From contig NZ_CP036265.1 of assembly GCF_007743815.1 (NCBI RefSeq), forward strand, positions 3,800,823-3,864,822: a DNA stretch of 64,000 nt, in the 5' to 3' direction. The position numbers were made by a program, and so were the translations under genes. Shown here piece by piece: positions 18,242-25,947 of this stretch. How positions within the stretch are numbered: the first letter of the stretch is position 1; each line of letters begins with the position of its first letter. The notes beneath the pieces were generated by a model, which saw nothing but the letters and a program-made list of their open reading frames with translations, did no database searches and was not told the origin of the DNA. The DNA is from Alienimonas californiensis. GTDB lineage: Bacteria; Planctomycetota; Planctomycetia; Planctomycetales; Planctomycetaceae.

Positions 18242-18910
18242 ATGACCGTCACGATGGCCGACTCCCCGGCCCGCCCGCCTGCCGACCCCGACGACTCCGG
18301 ATTCTTCCCGGCGGTCGACGCTTCGGCGGACGATTCCCCGGATCAGGAGGAGGCCCGGCACGCCGCCGGCGAGGCCCGCCTCGTCGAGATGGCCCGTCAG
18401 GGCGACCAGGCCGCCTACGGCGAACTGGTGAACCGCTACGAACGCCGGTTGCTCCGCGTGATCGGCCGGTTCGTCCGCGACCGCGAGATCGCCCGCGATC
18501 TCGCCCAGGAGACCTTCATCAAGGTCTACCGCCAACTGGACAAGTTCGACGCCTCCCGGCGGTTCGGCCCCTGGCTGTTCCGCATCGGCGTGAACCTGAC
18601 CTTGGATTACCTGCGAAAACAGAAGCGCCGCGGCCGCCGTCCGCTGTTCAGCGAAGTCTCGAAGGACCGCCCGATCGAACCGGAGACGGCAGACCCCCGG
18701 GGCAACCTGGACCTTTCGGAAGAGGTCGAGGCGGTGCTCGCAAAGATCCCGGAGAAGTACCGCAAGGTGCTGATCCTGCGGGACCTGGAGAACTTTCCCA
18801 CCTCGGAGATCGCCGCCATCGAGGGCCGGAAGGAGGCCACGATCCGCTGGCGCCTGGCCGAGGCCCGCAACATGTTCGCCGAACACTGGACGAGCCGCTC
18901 GTCCGCCTGA
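18242..18910 (+). CDS. RNA polymerase ECF sigma factor (sigma-70 family)
   Basis: A 222-residue ECF-type sigma factor. After an acidic N-terminal tail of about 45 residues come region 2 (about 47-118, with REIARDLAQETFIKVYRQLDKF and the FGPWLFRIGVNLTLDYLRK promoter-melting segment) and region 4 (about 158-215, VLAKIPEKYRKVLILRDLE and the helix-turn-helix FPTSEIAAIEGRKEATIRWRLAEAR). A strong Shine-Dalgarno precedes the ATG but lies in a hairpin. The next gene encodes a single-pass membrane protein that could be its anti-sigma factor. Confidence 0.92.
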   Translation: MTVTMADSPARPPADPDDSGFFPAVDASADDSPDQEEARHAAGEARLVEMARQGDQAAYGELVNRYERRLLRVIGRFVRDREIARDLAQETFIKVYRQLDKFDASRRFGPWLFRIGVNLTLDYLRKQKRRGRRPLFSEVSKDRPIEPETADPRGNLDLSEEVEAVLAKIPEKYRKVLILRDLENFPTSEIAAIEGRKEATIRWRLAEARNMFAEHWTSRSSA

Positions 18911-19003
18911 GCCCTGCGTTCGCCCGAGCCCTGCGTTCGCCTGAGTCGTCCGTCCCGCTGTTCGTATCACCCCGCTTGGCCGCCCCACGCGACCCCCGTT
19001 CCG

Positions 19004-19579
19004 ATGACCGTTCCCCCGCCTCCTCCCAGCCGCCCCCCGGCCCAGAGCCTCCTGACGAACGAGAGCCGGCGTGCGCTCGCGTTGCTGGCCGGCGACGACC
19101 TCGACGCCGCCGCCGCCACGCAGGCCCGCTCCCTCGCGGAGGAGTGCCCGGATTGCCGGGGCCACTACGAGTCGGTCCGCGAAGGGCTGGACGCGCTGCG
19201 TCGGTGCACGCCGGTGGAGCAGGGCGGCGGATTGTGGGCCGCCGTGCGGGACGGTCTGACGGTCGCCGAGCCGGCAGCCCCGCCCTCGGCGACCCGGGCC
19301 TGGATCCCGGCGTTCGCCGTGACCGCGGCCACGCTGCTGATCGGCCTGTTCGCCTACGGCCCCAATCCCGGCGAGGTTCTGCCGGGGTGGTTCGAGCCGC
19401 CCGGCGTCGTGCGTCCTGTCGGCGAGGTGGGGCCCGCGGAGCGGGAACGCCTCCAGCCGCGGCGTCAGGCGTACGACCGCTACCAGTCCGACCCGTTCGG
19501 CGGCTATCAGTCCGCCCCCTTCCGCAGCCACAGGGGCGGCGACACACTGTACGATCCCCGCTTCCCCAACCGTCCGTGA
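19004..19579 (+). CDS. Putative membrane anti-sigma factor
   Basis: A 191-residue protein with a cytoplasmic-looking N-terminus, one membrane helix (about 97-118, WIPAFAVTAATLLIGLFAYG) and an Arg/Gln/Tyr-rich tail. The N-terminal part contains ECPDCRGHY, a CxxC reminiscent of the zinc-binding anti-sigma domain, though the upstream histidine expected of that motif is not obvious. Position directly after an ECF sigma gene supports an anti-sigma role. No homologous family can be named from sequence alone. Confidence 0.6.
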   Translation: MTVPPPPPSRPPAQSLLTNESRRALALLAGDDLDAAAATQARSLAEECPDCRGHYESVREGLDALRRCTPVEQGGGLWAAVRDGLTVAEPAAPPSATRAWIPAFAVTAATLLIGLFAYGPNPGEVLPGWFEPPGVVRPVGEVGPAERERLQPRRQAYDRYQSDPFGGYQSAPFRSHRGGDTLYDPRFPNRP

Positions 19580-19600
19580 CCGTCCCGCCGGAACCCCGCC

Positions 19601-19837
19601 GTGCCGCTGTTCGAATATCGTTGTCGATCCTGCGACGCCCGCTTTGAGGCGCTGGTCCGCGGCGCCGCCCCGGACAAAGCCGAGGTGAACTGCGAAGCCT
19701 GCGACTCCGCGGAGGTGGAACGGCTGATGAGCGCCCCCGCGGCGCCGGCTCGCGGCACGCTGCTGCCCCTCGCCGGCGGCTGCCCGCCGCCGCAGGCCGG
19801 CCCGTGCGGGACCGGCTGCTGCCGGCTCCCCGGGTGA
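19601..19837 (+). CDS. FmdB-family zinc ribbon protein
   Basis: A 78-residue protein from a GTG start. The N-terminus MPLFEYRCRSCDARFEALV and the second pair CEACDS form the CxxC...CxxC zinc ribbon of the FmdB family of putative regulatory proteins. The C-terminal half is short and has additional cysteines (CPPPQAGPCGTGCC), common in this family. Its role is unknown. It overlaps the start of the GNAT gene (GTGA at 19834), suggesting coupled translation. Confidence 0.85.
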   Translation: MPLFEYRCRSCDARFEALVRGAAPDKAEVNCEACDSAEVERLMSAPAAPARGTLLPLAGGCPPPQAGPCGTGCCRLPG

Positions 19838-20820
19838 CGGAGGCCGACGCCCCCATTCTCGTCCGCCCCGCCGCGACTCGGGCCGAACAGGTCGCGGCCC
19901 TCACGCTGCTGTTGGCGGACACCTCCGCCCCCGACGATCTGCCCGCCGACGTGGAGCAGGTCGTCGCTCTGCATGCACAGGGCGAGTTGAGCCTGGACGG
20001 GCTGCTGATCGCGGCGGACGGCCCCTCGGTCGTCTTGGGGACCACGCTGGTCACGCCCGGCGCCGGCGGGGCCGCCGACCTGTTTCCGCCGCGGTTCGCT
20101 CGGTCGCTCTCCGCACCTGCGGCGTCCTCCGCGGCGACGGCGCTGCTCTCGGCGGCGGGAGAGTTTGCCGTCGCTGCGGGGTGCGATCGGTTACAGGCCT
20201 TCGCGGATCCGGTGCGAACCGACGACGCCGCCCAATTCGCCGCCGCCCGTTTCGACCGGATTGCGGAACTTCGACTGCTCCGACGGGACTGCTCTCGGCC
20301 GCTGGGATCTTACGCAGCGCCGTGGGACTCCCTGCGGACTCTCGCCCCGGAGTCAGAGCGCCTTTTTCGGGAGACAACGCGGGAGTCCTATGCCGGCAGC
20401 CGCGACGCCCCCGACGCCCGCGGGGCGGACGCCGACGCCGACTTCGCCGCTCACCAGGCCGCCGCCGGGTTTCGGCCGGACCTGTGCCGGCTGGCGCTGC
20501 GGGACGGGGAGGCGCTGGGGCTGGTTCTGATCTCCGCGTCCGGCGAGGGCGCCGCGGCGGAGTGGGATGTGTGCTACCTCGGCGTCTCGCCGGCCCAACG
20601 GGGGCGGGGCGTGGGGCGGGCATTGCTGAGGGACCGCCTCGCCGCCGCCCGGGACGCCGGGGCCGCCGCGGTCACCTGCGTGGTCGACGCGGCGAACGAA
20701 CCGGCCCACCGGCTCTACGTCGCGGCCGGGTTCGTGGAGACCGGCTCCCGCGTGCTGTTCCTGAAGCGACTTGAGCCGGAAGCGTCTGCGGGCTGGAAGG
20801 AGCCGCGATCCGGGGGCTGA
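19834..20820 (+). CDS. GNAT-family N-acetyltransferase
   Basis: Start at the GTG overlapping the FmdB stop (328 residues). The C-terminal GNAT domain has the acetyl-CoA loop LGVSPAQRGRGVGRALL and the following helix and strand (VTCVVDAANEPAHRLYVAAGF). The N-terminal half may be a degenerate second GNAT fold. Substrate is unknown; the domain is of the type that acetylates small molecules or protein N-termini. The gene is followed by 199 bases before dnaA. Confidence 0.78.
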   Translation: MTEADAPILVRPAATRAEQVAALTLLLADTSAPDDLPADVEQVVALHAQGELSLDGLLIAADGPSVVLGTTLVTPGAGGAADLFPPRFARSLSAPAASSAATALLSAAGEFAVAAGCDRLQAFADPVRTDDAAQFAAARFDRIAELRLLRRDCSRPLGSYAAPWDSLRTLAPESERLFRETTRESYAGSRDAPDARGADADADFAAHQAAAGFRPDLCRLALRDGEALGLVLISASGEGAAAEWDVCYLGVSPAQRGRGVGRALLRDRLAAARDAGAAAVTCVVDAANEPAHRLYVAAGFVETGSRVLFLKRLEPEASAGWKEPRSGG

Positions 20821-21019
20821 GGGCGCCGGCGGGAGCGATCGGCGGGGCGGCGCCGGGTGGGGCGACCGCACGCGTGGCAGCGACGGCGCCGACGGCGGCT
20901 CCGCGGGACGCCCCATTCTGCGTTCCGCAGGGCGGCAGGAGCCGGCTGCGGTCGATGCGGGAGGTAGCTTCGCCGGGCGCGTCCATGACGGGCCGCCGTC
21001 GAGCCCCGATCCGCCTCGC

Positions 21020-22510
21020 ATGACGCACCCCGCTTTCCCCGTCGCCGCGGCGTCCCCCGCTTCGTCCCCGCCCGCCTCGTCCGCAGCGACGCAGGGTGCG
21101 GCGCCGGATTTGGCTTCCGTCGTGCGGCACTGCGTGGGGGAGCGGTCCTGGGGCGCCTGGTTCGAGGGGAAGTCCGCCTTCGAACTGGCCGGGGTCGAGC
21201 TGACGGTCAAGGCCGGCAGCCCGTTCGTGCTCACCTATCTGCAACGGCGGTTCTCCGCCCCGCTGCGGGACGCCGCCCGCCTGCTGGGCGGCCCGGCGGG
21301 GTGCGTGGGCTACGCGGTCGACGCGGCCCTGTTGGACGACGCGCTGGTCCGCGGCGAGGCGAAGCGCTCCCGCGGGGAACCGGCGGCGGTACTGCCGTTC
21401 CGGGCCCCGCACGCCGACAAGCCAGGGGCCGAGACGCCGACGCCATCCGCCGAGGCCGCCCCGGCCGTGGGGCCGGCGACAGGGTTGCACCGGCCGCGTC
21501 GGCTGCGGGACTTCGGGTCGTTCGTCGCCGGGCCGGAGACGGAACTGGCCCTCACCGCCGCCGCCCGGTTCGCCGCGGGCGCGGCCCGGACGCTGTATCT
21601 GTACGGCCCCAGCGGGGTGGGGAAGACCCATCTGCTGGAGGGCGCCGTGCAGACGATGCGACGCCGCACCGCCGGCGGCCGCGTGCTGCTGATGACCGCC
21701 GAGGCCTTCGCGAACCTCTACACCGACGGCCTCCGCGGCCGCGGGCTACCGGCGTTTCGGCAGAAGGTGCGGGCCGCCGACGCCCTCGTCATCGACGACG
21801 TGGACTTCCTCGACGGCAAAGAGGGCTTCGCCGAGGAGTTCCTGCACACGCTGCAGGAATACGAACGGCTGGGGCGGCCGGTGGCGGTGTCGGCGGACCG
21901 GCACCCGCGGTTGCTCACGAAGACCCCCGACGAGTTGCTGACCCGGCTGGCGTCGGGCGTGGTCACGCGGCTGGCCCCGCCGGACGCCGCCACCCGCGTG
22001 GCAATCCTGCGGCGGAAGTTGGAGGGCAAGAATCTGCCCGTCACCGCCGACGCCCTGAAATGGGTCGCGGAGCGTTTCCGCGGCAGCGTGCGGGAGTTGG
22101 AGGGCGCCCTGTGCTGCCTGGAAACGTGGCGGGAGATGACCGGCAAGTCCGTCACCCTGCCGGCCGCCCGCAAGGTGTTGAGCGATCTGGAACGGGATTG
22201 CGCCCGTCAGATTCGCCTGGACGATGTGGAGCGGGCGGTGTGCGACGCCGCGGGCCTCACCCCCGAGGAACTGCGCTCGAAGAGCCGGACGAAACGGGTG
22301 ACGCGACCGCGGATGGTGGCGATGCATCTGTGCCGCAAGCACACCGGCGCCGCGCTGCGGGAGATCGGCGGGCACTTCGGCGGGCGCAACCACAGCACGG
22401 TGCTGAGCGCCGACCGCAGCGTGAGCGGCTGGCTGGCCGGGTCGGACGCCGCCGCCGCGGACGCCGTCGCCCTGATTGACGCCGCCGAAGCTCGCCTGCT
22501 GGCCGGGTAA
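21020..22510 (+). CDS. dnaA: Chromosomal replication initiator DnaA
   Basis: A 496-residue AAA+ initiator. ATG 21020 is chosen; the frame extends upstream through Arg/Gly-rich sequence that overlaps the GNAT gene. Domain I-like sequence (about 30-85), a Pro/Ala-rich linker, Walker A GPSGVGKT (196-203), Walker B ALVIDDVDF (255-263) and the C-terminal DNA-binding signature HTGAALREIGGHFGGRNHSTV are present. DnaA binds DnaA boxes at oriC and opens DNA. No dnaN, recF or gyrB lies beside it, and I saw no TTATCCACA cluster nearby. Confidence 0.93.
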   Translation: MTHPAFPVAAASPASSPPASSAATQGAAPDLASVVRHCVGERSWGAWFEGKSAFELAGVELTVKAGSPFVLTYLQRRFSAPLRDAARLLGGPAGCVGYAVDAALLDDALVRGEAKRSRGEPAAVLPFRAPHADKPGAETPTPSAEAAPAVGPATGLHRPRRLRDFGSFVAGPETELALTAAARFAAGAARTLYLYGPSGVGKTHLLEGAVQTMRRRTAGGRVLLMTAEAFANLYTDGLRGRGLPAFRQKVRAADALVIDDVDFLDGKEGFAEEFLHTLQEYERLGRPVAVSADRHPRLLTKTPDELLTRLASGVVTRLAPPDAATRVAILRRKLEGKNLPVTADALKWVAERFRGSVRELEGALCCLETWREMTGKSVTLPAARKVLSDLERDCARQIRLDDVERAVCDAAGLTPEELRSKSRTKRVTRPRMVAMHLCRKHTGAALREIGGHFGGRNHSTVLSADRSVSGWLAGSDAAAADAVALIDAAEARLLAG

Positions 22511-22726
22511 CGGCTACCCCGGGAGCCGCCGCGCGCGTGCGTCGCCGCACTCGTGAGTCGCTGCGGGGTCGTCGTCCGCTGTCTTCGGCCTCGAGCGGCG
22601 ACGAGTCCCGGACGGCCCCGCGGGGACAGATCTCAGCGGCCGCCACGCCGTTACGCGGGCCGTGCGGCAGCCCGTACCGGCCGCGACCGACAGAACCGGC
22701 AGGGACCGAGCCGCGACGTGCGAAAA
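22511..22726 (+). other. Gene-free upstream part of the histidine kinase leader
   Basis: Together with the following hairpin region this makes a 305-base gap between dnaA and the histidine kinase gene. It is G+C-rich with several short inverted stretches (such as CGGCC...GGCCG) but no recognisable gene, tRNA or known riboswitch. Confidence 0.4.
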
Positions 22727-22815
22727 GGGACTGTAGGGGTCCCCCCGGTCCGGCGAACCGGGCAAGCCGCAGGCATGTTTCCGAAACGCCCCCAGTCCTC
22801 GCAAACGCTCGTTTG
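22727..22815 (+). promoter_or_regulatory. Hairpin-rich leader of the ethylene-receptor-like kinase gene
   Basis: Four successive stem-loops abut the start codon: GGGAC/GTCCC (22727-22743), CCCGGT/ACCGGG (22744-22762), GGC-GTTT/AAACGCC with a two-base bulge (22772-22790) and CAAACG/CGTTTG (22802-22815), the last ending one base before the ATG at 22816. No clear Shine-Dalgarno is exposed. The layout suggests a structured 5' UTR or an operator, but it does not match a riboswitch class I know. Confidence 0.4.
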
Positions 22816-25755
22816 ATGGCCCTTCCTGAATGTCCCGGCTGCGTCCCCGCCGCGGGCGCCCCCCTGCGGACGGAAACCGCCGGGGCATTCTTCGCGAATC
22901 TGTTCGACGCCTCGGACTTTCCGGCCCGCTGGTACTGCGGGAGTTGGACCGAACCACTGGGCTGGCTGCACATCGTCAGCGATCTGGGGATCTGGTTCGC
23001 CTACATGGCGATTCCGCTGGGTTTGCTGGCCCTGATGTGGCGCCGCTCCTGCCAGGCGACCGGCACGCTGGGCCAGCGCTGGCGGCACGCGATTCCGTTC
23101 CCGGGGCTGATGGTGGCGTTCGCCACGTTCGTGCTGCTGTGCGGGTTCGGGCACCTGGTGGAAGCGATCATCTTCTGGCACCCGATGTACCGCTTCGCCG
23201 GCGTGTTGAAGGCCGTCACCGCGGTGGTTTCCCTCGGCACCGCCGTCGGCGTGCTCCGGGCGGCGCCGCGGCTGCTGGCGCTGCCGGACCTGGAGGAACT
23301 CAGCGTCGAACTCCGCCGCGATCGCGCCCTGATGCGGGCGGTGATCGACGCCAGTCCGCACGCGTTGTTCTGGAAGGACGAACAGGGCCGCTACCTGGGC
23401 TGTAACGCGACCTTCGCGGAGTTCACCTCCCGCAGCACGCCGGACGCGGTCATCGACCTGACCGATTTCGAACTGGGCGTGCCCCTCGAAAACGCCCATC
23501 AATCCCGCCGAGACGACCGGCTGGTCATGGCGACCGGCCAACCGATGCTGGACGTCGAGCAGACGATCCGGGACGGCGCCGGCCGGCGGGAGCTGCTGAC
23601 CAGCAAGGTGCCGTTGCGGGACGGGGACGGGGCGGTCCGGGGCGTCGTGGGGGTGTTCGCCGACGTCACCGAGGATCGCCGCGCCCAGCGGGAGCGGCAG
23701 GAGTACCACGTCAAACTGGCCCAGTCCGGCGTGGAGAACCGCCGGCTGGGGCTCGTGGCGAAGGCCACGCGGCACAGCGTCATCATCGCGGACCGGCAGG
23801 GGCTGGCGGTCTGGGTCAACGACGCCTTCACCCGCCTGACGGGCTACCAGTTGGAGGACGTCCTGGGCCGCAAGCCGGGATCGGTGCTCCAGGGGCCGGA
23901 CACCGATCCGGCGACGACGCGCCGCATCCGCGAGCGGCTCCGCCGCGGCGAGGGCGTCAGCGAAGAGCTCGTCAACTACTCCAAGGACGGCACGGCGTAC
24001 CCCATCCGCCTGGAGATCGAGCCGGTCCGCGACGAAGCCGGGACGATCACCGACTTCGTCGCCATCCAGACCGATCTGCGAGTCCAGAAGGCCTACGAGG
24101 CGGAGCTGACCGCCGCCAAGGAGGCCGCCGAGGCCTCGAACCGGTCCAAGAGCGCCTTCCTGGCCCACATGAGCCACGAGATTCGCACCCCCCTGAACGG
24201 GATCCTCGGCTTCGCCGACCTGCTGCGGGCCGGCGACGCGGAGCCCCGGCAGGCGACGGAATACCTGGACACGATCCGCAGCAGCGGGGATCACCTGCTG
24301 GGCCTCATCAACGACATCCTCGATCTATCCAAGATCGAGGCCGGCCGCGTGGAGTTCGACATCCGCCCCTGCGATCCGCACGCGATCCTGTGCGACGTCG
24401 TCAGCCTGCTGCGGGTGCGGGCCCGGCAGAAGTGGATCGGGCTGGAACTACGCTGGACCGGCCCGGCGCCGGAGACGATTCGCACCGACGCCGGCCGCTT
24501 CCGCCAACTGGTGACGAACCTCGTCGCCAACGCGGTGAAATTCACCGAGACCGGCGCCGTCCGGGTGCTCGCGCGGGTCGTGCCCGGCCCGGAGGGGCGG
24601 CCGGCGGACTCGCTGTTGGAAGTGGCCGTGCACGACAGCGGCGAGGGCATCCCCGCGGACAAACTGGACACGATCTTCGAACCGTTCTCCCAAGCCGACG
24701 CCAGCGTCACTCGGCGCCACGGCGGCACCGGGCTGGGGCTGCCGATCGCCCGGGCCCTCGCCGAGGGGCTGGGCGGGTCGCTGACCGCGACCAGCGCGTT
24801 GGGGCAGGGCAGCGTGTTCGTCGCCCGGGTGGCGACCGGCGACCTGACCGACGTGCCGACCTACGAGGGCTCCGACGGCGATTCGATCCGCAGTCATGCC
24901 GGCCCCCCGCGGGCGACGGCCGCCCCGCCGGCGCCCGCCGCCGCCGTCCCGGGGAACCTCCGCGGCCGCCGCGTGCTGGTCGTGGAGGACGGGGAGGTGA
25001 ACCGCCGCCTGATCCGCGTGGTGCTGGAGCGGGCGGGCGTCGCTTTGGACGAAGCGGCGGACGGCCGCGAGGGCGTCGACGCCGCGGTCGCCGCCGCTGC
25101 GGCGGGCAGCCCCTACGAGGTCGTCCTGATGGACATGCAGATGCCCGTGCTCGACGGCTACGGCGCCGCCCGAGAGTTGCGGGCCTGCGGGTTCGCGGTT
25201 CCCGTCATCGCCCTGACCGCCCACGCGATGGACGGCGACCGGGAGAAGTGCCTCGCCGCCGGCTGCACCGACTACCTGCCCAAGCCGATCCGGCCGGACG
25301 CGCTGCTGAGCAAGCTCTCGGCCGTGCTGACCGCCGCGGACGCCCCCCCGCCCGCGGCGCCCACCGCCCCGCCGACGTCCGATCGACTCGAACCGCATTC
25401 GTCGGGTCAACCCGCCGAGCCGGACCTCGACCCGGTCCGTTGCGAACTGGCCGAGGAAGACGACGACCTGCGGGAGCTGGCGATGGAGTTCGTCGCGGAG
25501 TTGCCCGGCCGCCTGAGCGGCGTGCGGGCGGCGCGAGCCCGCGGAGACCTCGCCGCGGTCGCCGCCGAGGTGCACACGCTCAAGGGCGCCGGCGGGACGC
25601 TGGGCTACGCCTGCCTGACGCAACCCGCCGGGGCTCTGGAGGCCGCCGCGACGGCCGCCGCCGGCTCGACCGGCAGCGCCGCGCTCGGCCGGGTGGACGC
25701 GCTGCTGGCGGAGTTGGAGAGCCTGGCGACGCGGATCGGGCGGGGGGCGAACTGA
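22816..25755 (+). CDS. Hybrid histidine kinase with ethylene-receptor-like membrane domain
   Basis: A 979-residue sensor kinase from ATG 22816. Domains in order: a three-helix membrane domain (about 50-155) with the ETR1-type residues Asp56, Tyr63, Pro67, Cys109, His113 and Lys132 in matching context (SD..., AYMAIPL, LLCGFGHL, KAVTAVVS); two PAS domains (about 165-290 and 305-420; the second has GRKPGSVLQ where LOV domains have a cysteine); HisKA with His454 in AHMSHEIRTPLNG; HATPase (NLVANAVKF, GTGLGLPIA); a receiver with Asp773; and an HPt domain with His920 (VHTLKGAGG). A full phosphorelay is therefore in one protein. Output regulator is not encoded nearby. Confidence 0.93.
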   Translation: MALPECPGCVPAAGAPLRTETAGAFFANLFDASDFPARWYCGSWTEPLGWLHIVSDLGIWFAYMAIPLGLLALMWRRSCQATGTLGQRWRHAIPFPGLMVAFATFVLLCGFGHLVEAIIFWHPMYRFAGVLKAVTAVVSLGTAVGVLRAAPRLLALPDLEELSVELRRDRALMRAVIDASPHALFWKDEQGRYLGCNATFAEFTSRSTPDAVIDLTDFELGVPLENAHQSRRDDRLVMATGQPMLDVEQTIRDGAGRRELLTSKVPLRDGDGAVRGVVGVFADVTEDRRAQRERQEYHVKLAQSGVENRRLGLVAKATRHSVIIADRQGLAVWVNDAFTRLTGYQLEDVLGRKPGSVLQGPDTDPATTRRIRERLRRGEGVSEELVNYSKDGTAYPIRLEIEPVRDEAGTITDFVAIQTDLRVQKAYEAELTAAKEAAEASNRSKSAFLAHMSHEIRTPLNGILGFADLLRAGDAEPRQATEYLDTIRSSGDHLLGLINDILDLSKIEAGRVEFDIRPCDPHAILCDVVSLLRVRARQKWIGLELRWTGPAPETIRTDAGRFRQLVTNLVANAVKFTETGAVRVLARVVPGPEGRPADSLLEVAVHDSGEGIPADKLDTIFEPFSQADASVTRRHGGTGLGLPIARALAEGLGGSLTATSALGQGSVFVARVATGDLTDVPTYEGSDGDSIRSHAGPPRATAAPPAPAAAVPGNLRGRRVLVVEDGEVNRRLIRVVLERAGVALDEAADGREGVDAAVAAAAAGSPYEVVLMDMQMPVLDGYGAARELRACGFAVPVIALTAHAMDGDREKCLAAGCTDYLPKPIRPDALLSKLSAVLTAADAPPPAAPTAPPTSDRLEPHSSGQPAEPDLDPVRCELAEEDDDLRELAMEFVAELPGRLSGVRAARARGDLAAVAAEVHTLKGAGGTLGYACLTQPAGALEAAATAAAGSTGSAALGRVDALLAELESLATRIGRGAN

Positions 25756-25778
25756 GGCGTCGCATCCGCCGGACCCGA

Positions 25779-25814
25779 GAGCGAAGGCGGGAGCGAAGGC
25801 GGGAGCGAAGGCTG
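25779..25814 (+). repeat. Short tandem repeat, 12-base unit x3
   Basis: GAGCGAAGGCGG is repeated at 25779-25790, 25791-25802 and, with one change, 25803-25814. It lies in the 192-base gap between the histidine kinase and the aminopeptidase gene. It has no obvious function. Confidence 0.7.
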
Positions 25815-25947
25815 CGACGCCGGTCGGGGCGGCGAAGGGGCGCGGCGGGGGCCGGGGCGGTTGGCAGACGGGCCGGTTTCGGCGATGGTCGCGATTACGC
25901 GGGGTCGCCCGCCTGTCCGTCGCCGCTCCGTTCGCAGTCTTTCGCCG

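Noticed and set aside
16607..19531. Extended minus-strand frame reaching over the ECF sigma and anti-sigma genes
   Set aside because: Only the part from 18004 downward shows the metallo-hydrolase domains; the rest is antisense shadow sequence with no start close to the domain.
20771..21019. N-terminal extension of DnaA
   Set aside because: It overlaps the GNAT gene and encodes Arg/Gly-rich sequence not seen in DnaA; ATG 21020 fits the conserved domain.
22744..22790. Possible c-di-GMP riboswitch before the histidine kinase gene
   Set aside because: The conserved core of the GEMM class (its central bases and tetraloop receptor) could not be placed; only generic hairpins are visible.
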